DNA from: Nostoc sp. NIES-3756
GTDB taxonomy: Bacteria > Cyanobacteriota > Cyanobacteriia > Cyanobacteriales > Nostocaceae
Assembly: GCF_001548375.1 (NCBI RefSeq)
Contig: NZ_AP017295.1
Coordinates: 62,001-126,000, forward strand
Direction: 5' to 3'
Length of the DNA: 64,000 nucleotides
The notes under the pieces were generated by a model. That model was not told where the DNA came from. It was given only the letters and a program-made list of their open reading frames with translations, and ran no database searches. Numbering within the stretch: position 1 is the stretch's first letter; every line of letters begins with the position of its first letter. Shown here piece after piece: positions 17,517 to 26,442 of the stretch. The translations under genes were made by a program, and so were the position numbers.

Positions 17517-18599
17517 TTATAACCCTTGTTGATATTGCATTGCTTTGGCGTAATCGCCTAAGGCATAGCAGGCAATTTTGAGGCTAGCAAGAGCTTGTTC
17601 TTCAATGCGCTTGTCTTTAATACTTCTAGCTAATAACAAGCGTGCTTCATAATATGTAACAGCTTTGCTGTGGTCTCCTAAAGCTTCACAAGCAACGCCT
17701 AAGCTACCAAGAGATTGTTCTTGACTACGCATATCTTTGAGTTCTCTGGCTAACTGCAACCGTTTTTCATAATATTTAATTGCTTTGGCATAATCACCAA
17801 TTGCATAGCAAGCATTCCCTAAATTTTTTAATACTTGAGCAGCACTACGAGGATTATTTAGGCTAAGTGCAATTTTGACACACTTTTCGTAGTAGGCGAT
17901 CGCTTTTGGGTAGTTGTCCAAAGCATACCAAGTATTACCCAGGTTTTTCAAAACCTGCTCTATTCCCCAGTTATCTTTGAGTTCTTGAACAATTTTTAGA
18001 CTTTGCTCTTGATACTCAATCGCTTGAGTAAAATTACCAGAAGCTTTGTATACCAAGCCTAAGTTATTTAAGGCAGCAACTTGACTACGTTTATCCTGTA
18101 ATTTTTGAGTTAGTTGCAAACAGGCTTCGAGAAATTCACTGGCTTTGCTATAGTCATTGAGATGCCGATAAGCGTTACCCAAATGAGACAGTACCTGCAT
18201 TCTGACTGTTAAGTCTGGGGTATCTTTTATAGATAAGCACTTTTGGGAGTAAGAGATAACGCTTCTATAATCCCCAGAAGTATAAGCTATTAATGCGAGT
18301 AAAGACAGAACTTGTTGTTGCTTTTGTGTATTCCCAGCTAGCTGAAACATCTCTAGAGATTGTTCTAAGGATTTGATGGCTGCGATTAAATCTCCGGCTT
18401 GCTGCTGTTGCATTCCATGCCTTAGTAACTCGGCTGCTTCTGATGAATGTTTGTCATTTTCTTGGGAAGCCAGTAATTCTTTCGGCGCATCTTGGCCAAA
18501 TTCATGGGTAATTGTGTTGCGCTTTACCTGTTTTAAGTATTTGGCAACTTGCGCAGGAACTCTATTGTTAGTATTGTTGTTCCCTTCACCGTTTGACAT
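17517..18599 (-). CDS. Tetratricopeptide-repeat protein
   Basis: A 360-residue soluble protein starting at ATG 18599. After a polar N-terminus of about 60 residues it consists almost entirely of TPR units with a 40-residue period, each of the form ALGDYxKAIxYYEKxLxLAxxLKD (for example near 205-235, 245-275 and 285-315). Such LGN/Rapsyn-like arrays bind partner proteins. There is no enzyme domain, signal peptide or membrane segment. It is monocistronic, converging with the DUF4870 gene. The partner is unknown. The similarity of successive repeats suggests recent internal duplication. Confidence 0.88.
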   Translation of the reverse strand: MSNGEGNNNTNNRVPAQVAKYLKQVKRNTITHEFGQDAPKELLASQENDKHSSEAAELLRHGMQQQQAGDLIAAIKSLEQSLEMFQLAGNTQKQQQVLSLLALIAYTSGDYRSVISYSQKCLSIKDTPDLTVRMQVLSHLGNAYRHLNDYSKASEFLEACLQLTQKLQDKRSQVAALNNLGLVYKASGNFTQAIEYQEQSLKIVQELKDNWGIEQVLKNLGNTWYALDNYPKAIAYYEKCVKIALSLNNPRSAAQVLKNLGNACYAIGDYAKAIKYYEKRLQLARELKDMRSQEQSLGSLGVACEALGDHSKAVTYYEARLLLARSIKDKRIEEQALASLKIACYALGDYAKAMQYQQGL

Positions 18600-18693
18600 T
18601 GACCATTCCTGTTCACTGGGATGACATATTTAGTGTTCCCCAAAATTCAAGGGTTGTTTCATATTAGTGCAATAAATACCTAATAACAGCAGA

Positions 18694-18707
18694 GGCGCAA
18701 AGCTTTG
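18694..18707. repeat. Short perfect palindrome
   Basis: The palindrome CGCAAAGCTTTGCG occurs in the gap between the divergent TPR and methyltransferase genes. It is probably part of a dispersed repeat, though an operator cannot be excluded. Confidence 0.4.
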
Positions 18708-18811
18708 CGTTCCTACCTATGTATCAGTATCAGGCATGGCCGGAAATGGTATCAAGCGTCCCTTTTTCTTGCTAGTTTTAACTTAGTGCTAGGTGTATAG
18801 AGGAATTAGCA

Positions 18812-19480
18812 ATGGAAAGACAATTAGAGCCGGAAGTAATGGATAGCTGGGAGGAAGCTAGTGAATACGATGCAATGGACTTTACTGAAGTAAATAATGC
18901 TTTTGCTGAAGAGGCGGTAACTTTCGGGCCACCAACACAGGGTTTAGTCTTGGATGTGGGTACTGGCCCTGGTCGTATTCCCGTTTTAATATGTCAAAAA
19001 CGTCCTCAGTGGCAGTTAGTCGCCATTGATATGGCTGAAAATATGCTGCAAATTGCAGCACAGCATGTCCAGCAAGCGGGGTTGCAAGAACGTCTTCGTT
19101 TGGAACTGGCGGATGCGAAACATTTACCTTATGAGGATGGAATATTTGATTTAGTTATCTCTAATAGCCTAGTTCACCATTTACCTGATCCTTTACCTTT
19201 TTTCTCAGAAATCAAGCGCGTTTGTAAACCTCATGGTGGTATTTTTATCCGTGACTTATTCCGCCCTGAGGATGAAGCAACTATGAATGCTTTGGTGTCT
19301 ACTATTGGTGACGAATACGACGATTATCAAAGAAAATTATTTCGTGACTCCCTCCATGCAGCCTTGACGTTGGAGGAGGTTAATAACCTAATTATAACAG
19401 CAGGGTTGGTGGGTGTGCAGATTTATCAGTCAAGCGATCGCCATTGGACTGCTAAACGCAGTTGGACTTCGCCTAGCTAG
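18812..19480 (+). CDS. Class I SAM-dependent methyltransferase
   Basis: A 222-residue methyltransferase starting at ATG 18812. Motif I is LVLDVGTGPGRIP near residue 46, the acidic residue of motif II is in LVAIDMAENML, motif III is LADAKHLPY, and motif IV is LVISNSLVHHLPDP. This is the UbiE/Methyltransf_11 type acting on small molecules. It ends with ...RSWTSPS. No pathway neighbours identify the substrate. Confidence 0.88.
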   Translation: MERQLEPEVMDSWEEASEYDAMDFTEVNNAFAEEAVTFGPPTQGLVLDVGTGPGRIPVLICQKRPQWQLVAIDMAENMLQIAAQHVQQAGLQERLRLELADAKHLPYEDGIFDLVISNSLVHHLPDPLPFFSEIKRVCKPHGGIFIRDLFRPEDEATMNALVSTIGDEYDDYQRKLFRDSLHAALTLEEVNNLIITAGLVGVQIYQSSDRHWTAKRSWTSPS

Positions 19481-19514
19481 AAAAATCTTATTGTTTAGCT
19501 TCACCTCACCAGGG

Positions 19515-19826
19515 TCATCTATTTATTGGTGTTCTTGTATTCCAAACTTGGTCAAATTCAGCCTTTGTAATGCCAAATTCTTGTAAATCTGCTTTATTTA
19601 AAGGTTTATCACACAACATCCCGTAATTATCAGCAAAATGGTCGTCATCATAGGATAAGACATTACCATTTTCGTAAACCTCTATTTGTCGGGTAGCACA
19701 CAAGTCATTACCTACTGGCTTTACTTCTATAAAGTAGGTACTAGTTCCCCAAGTATCAAACTCTCCACCAAGGGTTTCATCCCAAAACCATTTGCAATAT
19801 TTCTTTTCCTGTTTTGCTGAAAACAT
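19515..19826 (-). CDS. DUF6881-like small protein
   Basis: A 103-residue protein. I chose ATG 19826 because an AGGAGT site lies 9 bp upstream; longer in-frame starts lack one. The pattern (KYCKWFWDE, YFIEVKPVG, RQIEVYENG, LSYDDDHFADN) resembles the DUF6881 family of small soluble proteins of unknown role, several of which sit near toxin or immunity genes. The next gene upstream on the same strand is a NADAR protein 253 bp away. The assignment is by pattern memory only. Confidence 0.65.
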   Translation of the reverse strand: MFSAKQEKKYCKWFWDETLGGEFDTWGTSTYFIEVKPVGNDLCATRQIEVYENGNVLSYDDDHFADNYGMLCDKPLNKADLQEFGITKAEFDQVWNTRTPINR

Positions 19827-20079
19827 AGTTGCTCTACTCCTGATAGGGAGACTCATATTCTTAAGGTACTCCAAAAGAATATGCTTTTGTATGTGAGTCA
19901 GCATATCTAGTGGAAATTAAGGTTGTGTTAACTGATAATTAGTAACTTTCCTTACAATTGTTATGAAAGAGAAATTATCTTGATACTTTAAAGTCATTAT
20001 ATAACTTAATTATTAGCCTCTGCAATAATCATAAATTACAAAAGCAATAGTATATTTTTTAACTTCCTATATTTTGGGT

Positions 20080-20511
20080 TTAGCGTAAGATATAACGAAT
20101 TTCCATCAAAATTATGCCTAACATATTTTTACCACTACCATCGGCTCCACAACCCCAATACCAATCGATAGGAGAATTCTCAACAATTTCTTCCTCACAA
20201 GTAGAAAGCAGAATTTCTTTAATGTCAGCATGAGTTTCAAACTTGCGTAATACCGCCTTGCGCATGATATCGTCTTTAACTTCTGACCAATCTGGACGTA
20301 AAGGACGAGTTCTCTCACGCCCCATTTTGGCAGCTTCGTTTGGCGATTTCACCAAACGAATTTGTTCTACATGAAATGTTCCTAAAAACTTTTGGGCTTG
20401 AAAGTAATGTTCACTAGTGGGCCAATACAAATCATCTAGTACAAATCCGTGCGGTGAAAAGTTAGAAAAACAACCGTATTGTTCACCAGTGGTGTAGAAA
20501 TAAATAGTCAT
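20080..20511 (-). CDS. NADAR (YbiA-like, DUF1768) family protein
   Basis: A 143-residue protein starting at ATG 20511; an upstream GTG would add 23 unrelated residues. Family blocks are FSNFSPHGF near residue 14, WPTSEHYFQAQKF near 29 with the catalytic-region E and H, AAKMGRERTRPLRPDW near 63, and the C-terminal YWGCGADGSGKNMLG. NADAR proteins act on ADP-ribose derivatives: some cleave the N-glycosidic bond of riboflavin intermediates, others remove ADP-ribose from DNA guanine. No DarT-type transferase is visible in the window, so a housekeeping role is as likely as an antitoxin one. Confidence 0.88.
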   Translation of the reverse strand: MTIYFYTTGEQYGCFSNFSPHGFVLDDLYWPTSEHYFQAQKFLGTFHVEQIRLVKSPNEAAKMGRERTRPLRPDWSEVKDDIMRKAVLRKFETHADIKEILLSTCEEEIVENSPIDWYWGCGADGSGKNMLGIILMEIRYILR

Positions 20512-20662
20512 TGGTAAAAATACTAAGATAAAGTCGCATGTTTGAATGTTATGGTACTTCTTGCGGCAGCGATCGCCCACTATTTTTTAGATAAATTTAG
20601 TACTGTCATTATCAAAGGGGCGGTAAAATAAACCTAATTTTCGTAGCTTCAACAGAATAATT

Positions 20663-21409
20663 ATGGCAATGCCTTCGACACTGCAACGTGCATTCACCAA
20701 CCACCGCGTACTAAAAGTAATTAGCGGTTTGAACAACTTTGACGCTAATCGCGTTGCAGCTATAGTAAAAGCTGCTGAACTTGGTGGTGCAACTTTTGTG
20801 GATATCGCCGCCGATGCTGATTTGGTTCAGCTAGTGAAAAATTTGATCACTCTACCAGTTTGTGTCTCAGCAGTAGAACCAGAAAAATTTGTCTTAGCAG
20901 TAGAGGCTGGTGCAGATTTAATTGAAATCGGTAATTTTGATTCTTTTTACGCTCAAGGACGCAGATTTGAGGCTGAAGAAGTCCTAGCTTTAACAAAACA
21001 AACCCGCGCTCTGTTACCAGAAATTACCTTATCTGTGACTGTTCCCCACATCCTCAAACTAGATCAACAGGTACAGTTAGCCGAAGAACTAGTCAAGGCT
21101 GGAGCAGACATTATCCAAACTGAAGGCGGTACTAGCAGCCAGCCTACCCACCCCGGAAGTCTGGGATTAATTGAAAAAGCTGCTCCTACCTTGGCCGCAG
21201 CTTACGAAATTTCTCGTGCTGTATCAGTACCAGTATTGTGTGCTTCTGGTATTTCTAACGTTACCGCACCATTGGCGATCGCAGCTGGTGCTGCTGGTGT
21301 TGGTGTGGGTTCTGCTATCAACCAACTCAATAGCGAAGTAGCTATGATTGCGGCTGTACGCGGCTTAGTAGAAGCCTTGGGAACTACAAAAGTGCTGAGT
21401 GCTGAGTAA
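20663..21409 (+). CDS. ycf23: Ycf23 homologue (DUF561)
   Basis: A 248-residue protein with a TIM-barrel-like, FMN-binding-type pattern, starting at ATG 20663. Recognisable blocks are HRVLKVISGLNNFD near residue 14, LAVEAGADLIEIGNFD near 76, GADIIQTEGGTSS near 147 and the phosphate-binding-like AIAAGAAGVGVGSAIN near 212. It matches Ycf23, encoded in red-algal plastids and all cyanobacteria; the biochemical role is not established, though a nitropropane-dioxygenase-like relationship has been noted for DUF561. A MITE-like element lies just downstream. Confidence 0.9.
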   Translation: MAMPSTLQRAFTNHRVLKVISGLNNFDANRVAAIVKAAELGGATFVDIAADADLVQLVKNLITLPVCVSAVEPEKFVLAVEAGADLIEIGNFDSFYAQGRRFEAEEVLALTKQTRALLPEITLSVTVPHILKLDQQVQLAEELVKAGADIIQTEGGTSSQPTHPGSLGLIEKAAPTLAAAYEISRAVSVPVLCASGISNVTAPLAIAAGAAGVGVGSAINQLNSEVAMIAAVRGLVEALGTTKVLSAE

Positions 21410-21422
21410 TGAGTGCGGAGTT

Positions 21423-21875
21423 AACGTTAGTTCGACGACTGGAAAAACCCCTCTTCAAACCTCTCACGCCAGTTTGCTCAAGTCGGGAAACCCGCCCACG
21501 CAACTGGCTCCCCTGCAAGGAGAGAGGCTTTAAAATTTTCATTTTTCGTTGATGTCTCATACTCTATACTCCCCTCTCCTCGTAGGCTACGGTGTACACA
21601 CAAGTATTATCTGCAAGGGTTTCAAGCCTTAAAGACCCCTTAAAATGTCATTACGAACGCAGCGATAGCAGAGCGAAGTAATCACATAATCCCGTGGTTT
21701 TTGCGATTGCGTCATCTTTCCTCCTGCTGCGGACAGGATTTGGAGCGATCGCACGACCTAAACCTAGATGACGAAACCAAGTACTAGGGGGAATTTTAAG
21801 ACTTGTGTGTATACCGTAGCCTCGTAGGAGAGGGGTTGTGGGAGAGGTCAAAATAGTCCTTGTCGAACTCACGTT
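21423..21875. mobile_element. Nested MITE-like element
   Basis: A 453-bp non-coding block bounded by 16-bp inverted repeats: AACGTTAGTTCGACGA at 21423-21438 and its complement at 21860-21875 with 2 mismatches. Inside it a second inverted repeat of 35 bp (21571-21605 and 21801-21835, 31 of 35 paired) flanks about 195 bp. The inner segment contains a dispersed cyanobacterial palindromic repeat (about 21648-21700). There is no transposase; the 73-codon minus-strand ORF inside is not protein-like. It looks like one repeat inserted into another. Confidence 0.6.
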
Positions 21876-21926
21876 GAGTTATGAGTGGGGAGTAGTGAAA
21901 ATGTTTAATTTTTCACTCCCCATTCC

Positions 21927-21960
21927 TAATTACGAATTACGAATTACGAATTACGAATTT
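21927..21960. repeat. Tandem heptamer repeat ATTACGA
   Basis: More than four direct copies of the heptamer ATTACGA lie immediately before the stop codon side of the DegT aminotransferase gene. STRR type. Confidence 0.9.
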
Positions 21961-21963
21961 ACC

Positions 21964-23109
21964 CTAAACGCTATCCTTCAACGCATAAATCACTTGATCT
22001 TGCTGTTGGGTTGTTAGTTCGGGGAACATGGGTAAGGATAAAACCTCATTACACGCTTGTTCGGCAACAGGTAATTGTCCTGGCTTGTAACCAAGATATT
22101 GATAAACTGGTTGCAAGTGTAACGGGTAGGGATAGTAAATCATTGAGCCTACTTTCTTTTCTTGCAAGCTGTTACGTACTGCTTCTCTGTGTGCGGCGCT
22201 TGTACCGTTGCGTCCTTCTGTTAGAACACGAATAGTATATTGATTCCAAACGCTAACGCCACCAGCTAATTCTTGTGGAGGAATGATACCGGGAATTTGA
22301 CTAAGGAATTTCTGGTAATAGGCGGCGATCGCTTGTCTTTGCTGATTCCAAGTATCGAGATAACGTAGTTTAATCTGCAAAATTACTGCTTGAATCGCAT
22401 CTAAGCGGCTATTAACGCCTATCTCTTCATACTGATAACGATGTCTCTGTCCATGTTCCTTGATGATCCGCACCTTGGCAGCAATTTCTGGGTCATTGGT
22501 TGTAATCGCTCCCCCATCACCACAAGCACCTAAATTCTTGGTGGGGTAGAAACTGAAACAACCAATATGACCAATACTACCAACTTTCTTTCCATCCCAA
22601 CTTGCGCCTGTAGATTGAGCGCAGTCTTCAATTACTGCTACATTGTGAGTTTGAGCGATCGCCATGAGTGTTGTCATATCCACAGGCTGTCCGAATAAAT
22701 GCACTGGGATAATGGCTTTGGTTTTGGGTGTAATCGCCGCTTCTACTTGTTGTAAATCAAGGTTAAAGGTTGTCTCATCGATATCAACAAATACTGGTTT
22801 TGCACCCACAGCGCTAATCACTTCAGCCGTAGCGACAAAGGTAAAGGGTGTGGTGATTACTTCATCACCTGCACCAATTCCTAAAGCGCGTAACGCTAGA
22901 AATAGGGCATCTGTACCAGAATTACAAGCTACGCAATCAGTAACGCCATGATAAGCAGCAAACTCTCGCTCAAAACTTTCCACTGGCGGCCCACCAATAT
23001 AACGACCGGAAGCCAGTACTTCTACAACGGCTGTACTCACTTCGGCTTCTATGGAAGCATATTGCTGCTTAATATCAAAGGCTGGGATCGAACTTAGGCT
23101 TTGGATCAT
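21964..23109 (-). CDS. DegT/DnrJ/EryC1/StrS-family aminotransferase
   Basis: A 381-residue PLP enzyme starting at ATG 23109. The PLP lysine is K191 in SFYPTKNLGACGDGG; other family features are the CNSGTDALFLALRA block near residue 62, ITTPFTFVATAEVI near 85, the aspartate in VAVIEDCAQSTGA and the N-terminal SGRYIGGPPVESFE. These enzymes transfer an amino group to keto-sugar nucleotides for amino-sugar or envelope glycan synthesis. No sugar-nucleotide dehydratase is adjacent, so the substrate is unknown. Confidence 0.92.
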   Translation of the reverse strand: MIQSLSSIPAFDIKQQYASIEAEVSTAVVEVLASGRYIGGPPVESFEREFAAYHGVTDCVACNSGTDALFLALRALGIGAGDEVITTPFTFVATAEVISAVGAKPVFVDIDETTFNLDLQQVEAAITPKTKAIIPVHLFGQPVDMTTLMAIAQTHNVAVIEDCAQSTGASWDGKKVGSIGHIGCFSFYPTKNLGACGDGGAITTNDPEIAAKVRIIKEHGQRHRYQYEEIGVNSRLDAIQAVILQIKLRYLDTWNQQRQAIAAYYQKFLSQIPGIIPPQELAGGVSVWNQYTIRVLTEGRNGTSAAHREAVRNSLQEKKVGSMIYYPYPLHLQPVYQYLGYKPGQLPVAEQACNEVLSLPMFPELTTQQQDQVIYALKDSV

Positions 23110-23324
23110 GAGTTTTCATTTTGTCTGGAGATACACAGAATACATTTCAACTGTCAGTTTTGACTGTGGAAATTTTTCTTTAAAGAGAGTTTAAAAGGCT
23201 GTCGCTCTAGATACGCATTAAACAAGGATTATTACTGAAATAATTCTATGGGTAAGATTGAGATTAGTGGTAAGTTATGAGTGCCTGTTCTGCAACTGAC
23301 ATAGGGTGGTAATTGGTAATTGGT

Positions 23325-23379
23325 CATTAGTCAAAACATTTATAGACTATTGACTGTGGACTATTGACTATGGACTATG
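23325..23379. repeat. Tandem heptamer repeat abutting a start codon
   Basis: Related heptamers TATTGAC, TGTGGAC and TATGGAC run head to tail up to the ATG of the FetB-like gene, so the start codon is itself inside the last unit (GGACTATGC). No Shine-Dalgarno sequence is visible in the leader. Confidence 0.85.
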
Positions 23380-24153
23380 CAAGATTTAATTAAGTTGGAT
23401 TTGGCTGATTTGGGTATTGCAGTAGGATTGATGGCGATCGCTATTGGTTTATCGGCATGGGAAAGATTGGGATTGGAGTTAAATTTAGCGATCGCTACTG
23501 GTAGAACTATCCTACAGTTGTTGGTTTTAGGGTATGTTTTAGACTTCATTTTTGCTTTAGAGACTCCTTTGGCAGTTTTGGCAATTTTAGGGGTAATGCT
23601 GACGATTACGGCGATTGTCGCCCGAAATCGCATCAGTCAAAAAATTCCTTATGTATTGCCTTTGGTCTGGGGTGCAATTTTTGTCAGTACTGTCCTAACA
23701 GTGTTTTACACAACCTTCTTAATCATTCAACCAGATAGATGGTACGAACCACGGTATGTAATTCCCCTAGCAGGTATGGTAATAGGGAATGCGATGAATG
23801 CAGCCGCGATCGCAGGTGAACGGCTTGTTAGTTCCTTAAATACTTTTCCTATAGAAATAGAAACTCACTTGAGTTTAGGCGCAACCCCAGCACAAGCAAT
23901 CAGCCAGTACCGTAGAGAGGCTATTAGAGCCGCTTTACTTCCTACTCTCAATCAAATGATGCTTGTAGGGATGGTAGCCATCCCCGGAATTACAACTGGA
24001 CAGTTACTTGCTGGAGTTAACGCTCTTGACGCTGTATCCTATGAGATTTTGATTATCTTCATGGTTGCTATTGCTAATTTGTTAACCACAGTTTTACTTA
24101 CCAAAGGATTGTGTCGGCAATTTTTCAATTCCGCCGCACAGTTGGTAAGGTGA
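23377..24153 (+). CDS. FetB/UPF0014-family ABC transporter permease
   Basis: A 258-residue membrane protein starting at ATG 23377. It has about seven hydrophobic helices and family motifs ATGRTILQLLVLGYVL near residue 40, PLAGMVIGNAMNAAAIAGERL near 127, and the C-terminal LVGMVAIPGITTGQLLAG near 195. Relatives pair with an ABC ATPase (FetA/YbbL) and are reported to export iron or a related metal. No ATPase gene is adjacent. The N-terminus aligns in length with the family, so the start in the heptamer repeat is likely correct. Confidence 0.88.
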   Translation: MQDLIKLDLADLGIAVGLMAIAIGLSAWERLGLELNLAIATGRTILQLLVLGYVLDFIFALETPLAVLAILGVMLTITAIVARNRISQKIPYVLPLVWGAIFVSTVLTVFYTTFLIIQPDRWYEPRYVIPLAGMVIGNAMNAAAIAGERLVSSLNTFPIEIETHLSLGATPAQAISQYRREAIRAALLPTLNQMMLVGMVAIPGITTGQLLAGVNALDAVSYEILIIFMVAIANLLTTVLLTKGLCRQFFNSAAQLVR

Positions 24154-24290
24154 TGATTTAGTCATTACTCATTAGTCATTAGTCAGTTGTTAGTAGTTTT
24201 TTCTCCCCTGCTCCCCTGCTTCCCTATCTCCCTCATTTCCCAGTCCCTACACTAGAATAAAAGTTGACGTAACGTTCTCTATTAGCTAAA
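24154..24290. repeat. Short gap with ATTAGTC repeats and pyrimidine-rich tract
   Basis: Heptamers related to ATTAGTC at 24165-24188 precede a C/T-rich tract (24200-24245, CTCCCCTG units). The same low-complexity type, in opposite orientation, is found inside the copper ATPase gene near 31200-31300. Confidence 0.6.
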
Positions 24291-26132
24291 GTGTCTGACT
24301 CATTGCCATTGCGCGATCGCTACCTTGCTTTAATTGATGAAATTATCCAGCTAACTCTCCAGGGCAAGATTAGTTCTGTAGAGATGGTATACCAGATGCT
24401 GCAAAAGGGTATATTAGCTGGGACGGGGGAAGTGTTTGAGTTAGTATTGAGCGATCGCACTACTGCTATTCAGGCGCAGGTGGATGGTGAAAAAGATGAG
24501 TTGAAAAAGGCTAAGTCGAACCGGAGTTTACGTGCGATTAAGACGATACAAAGTCAATGGCAAAGATACGCAGAACAAAATAAGGCGATAGAAGCAATCG
24601 CCCAAGCAGCGAGAGAAATCACCACAGCTTCAGCCGATGAGCGATTAGGTACATTTCTACGAATTATTGACCCTAATCTCAAGCATCCTTTAACTTCGCC
24701 ACAACTCCAGCAGTTAGCTAAATCATTACAACAATTTGCCCAGTTTTCTCCTGAAATTGAGCAAATATCACAAGGAATTACCCGTGGTTTAGGCAGTTGG
24801 CAGAGGTTGCAAGACAACTTGGTAAGTTGGATGTATGAGCAAAATCAGGCGCTAGGGTTTGGTGGTGTACCAGGGGAAAGCGGCCCTTGGGCGACTTGGG
24901 CAAAAAAGGTTAAGAGTGATATACCCCAAGCTTTATTTCGCAGCCTAGCCGTAGAGCAATCAGTTGTACCATTTGTAGAAAAGCATAGTAATCTGACTCT
25001 GGCTGATTGGGTGGAAATAGCGCTGGTTTTCCAGTATTTGCAACGGGGGTTAGTTAACTGGTTTGACCAACAAACTTATAATATTCAAGCTGGTTCAAAA
25101 CTGTCGATTTCTACTTTTTTGACTTTTGCTGTGCTGTGGAGTCAGTTGGCAAGTGCTTTTGGGGGTAAAGCAGAGTTCAGCAATGGCTCATCGCAAATTA
25201 TGCTGCAAATCCTGCGTACTTTCGCCCAACGTCCCTATTTTCCCTTATACGGTGGAATTTTCGCCTCTTTTTCCGGCAGTTATCTACGAGATGCTTTGGA
25301 TTATTTGGATGAACCCTTAAGCAGAGTTGAGGGAACGCAAGAAAAAGCGCGAATTTTGACACTTTTAGGTTATTCTCAGCGTGCTTTGGGACAATATCAG
25401 CGTTCGATTCGCTTTCATCAGCAAGCGTTGGAAATAGCGAGGAATGCAGGCGATCGCGCTTGTGAAATTGCCAATCTCAATCATCTTAGCCGGACTTACG
25501 TACAAGAACAAGATTTTGAGGAGGCGATAAATTACAGTCAAAGAGCATTAATGTTAAGTAGGCAAGCAGGCGATCGCACTGGTGAAACTAACGCCTTAGT
25601 CAATCTAGGTTACAGCGAAGTAATGCAGGCACAGAAGCTGGAACAAGTCGAACCAGAAACCTATGAAATGGCAATTAATTATTTAGAGCAAGGGTTAAGG
25701 TTATCAGAAAGATTAGGTGATATTCAAAGTAAGGCTTTATGTGTCAGTAGTTTAGGGATTGCATATTTAGTCGTTAATCAACCACAAGATGCAATTAAAT
25801 ATCTTGAGGATGGTTTTAAAACAGCACAAATTTCTGGTGATTTGTATCTCCAAGGGCGAAATTTGGCTTATCTAGGTGAAGCTTACTATCAATTATTAAA
25901 CTTAGAGAAAGCTATTTATACTGGTTGTTTAGGAATGTATTTACTAGAACAAATTGCTTCTAGTGAGTGGCGACAACCTGCAAGACTATTGACTATTTTA
26001 CAGGGACAAATTGGAGTTGAATCTTTTCAGAATTTACTCCAACAAAGCCGGACTAAAATAATTGCCATTATTGGTGTAGATGGATATGATTATATTCCTA
26101 AGTTGTTAGTCCAATATCAAGAGGATATGTAA
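24291..26132 (+). CDS. Large TPR-containing protein, 613 residues
   Basis: A soluble protein starting at GTG 24291. The N-terminal half (1-340) is an unrecognised helical region with heptad-like stretches (DELKKAKSNRSLRAIKTI near 72) and a tryptophan-rich segment near 205-250. The C-terminal half (about 345-560) contains at least five TPR units with 40-residue spacing, such as LLGYSQRALGQYQRSIRFHQ and NLNHLSRTYVQEQDFEEAIN. No enzymatic motif, signal or membrane segment. The next gene, 310 bp on, is another uncharacterised protein on the same strand. Confidence 0.82.
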   Translation: MSDSLPLRDRYLALIDEIIQLTLQGKISSVEMVYQMLQKGILAGTGEVFELVLSDRTTAIQAQVDGEKDELKKAKSNRSLRAIKTIQSQWQRYAEQNKAIEAIAQAAREITTASADERLGTFLRIIDPNLKHPLTSPQLQQLAKSLQQFAQFSPEIEQISQGITRGLGSWQRLQDNLVSWMYEQNQALGFGGVPGESGPWATWAKKVKSDIPQALFRSLAVEQSVVPFVEKHSNLTLADWVEIALVFQYLQRGLVNWFDQQTYNIQAGSKLSISTFLTFAVLWSQLASAFGGKAEFSNGSSQIMLQILRTFAQRPYFPLYGGIFASFSGSYLRDALDYLDEPLSRVEGTQEKARILTLLGYSQRALGQYQRSIRFHQQALEIARNAGDRACEIANLNHLSRTYVQEQDFEEAINYSQRALMLSRQAGDRTGETNALVNLGYSEVMQAQKLEQVEPETYEMAINYLEQGLRLSERLGDIQSKALCVSSLGIAYLVVNQPQDAIKYLEDGFKTAQISGDLYLQGRNLAYLGEAYYQLLNLEKAIYTGCLGMYLLEQIASSEWRQPARLLTILQGQIGVESFQNLLQQSRTKIIAIIGVDGYDYIPKLLVQYQEDM

Positions 26133-26442
26133 TACCTCAGTGTAAATCATGTCATAAATTGTAAAATTACTATTGTTGGGGTTTGAAGTTTGACTGAATG
26201 TATTTAAAGCTAACCTGTGCTGTTGCTCGAAATTGAGTAAAAATAAGCCGTTATTAGAATAATTATCACTTTGGGAGTATTGAAAATCTCTAGATAAAAT
26301 TGTGATGCTATTTTAGTTGATGCTTGAGTATTAATTCTCGTCTTGCTGATGACTAATTTTCTTCCATAAATCTAGCTACTGCTAGATGCTTTCGTTGTTT
26401 AAAAGGGCTTAATCTACAACTGTTGTACCAAGAGATACGCCT
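26133..26442. other. Intergenic region without recognisable features
   Basis: 310 bp, AT-rich, no ORF, no long hairpin and no tandem heptamer. It presumably holds the promoter of the next gene. Confidence 0.5.

Noticed and set aside
21651..21872. 73-codon ORF inside the MITE-like element
   Set aside because: It runs across dispersed palindromic repeats and the outer inverted repeat; no transposase or protein-like features.
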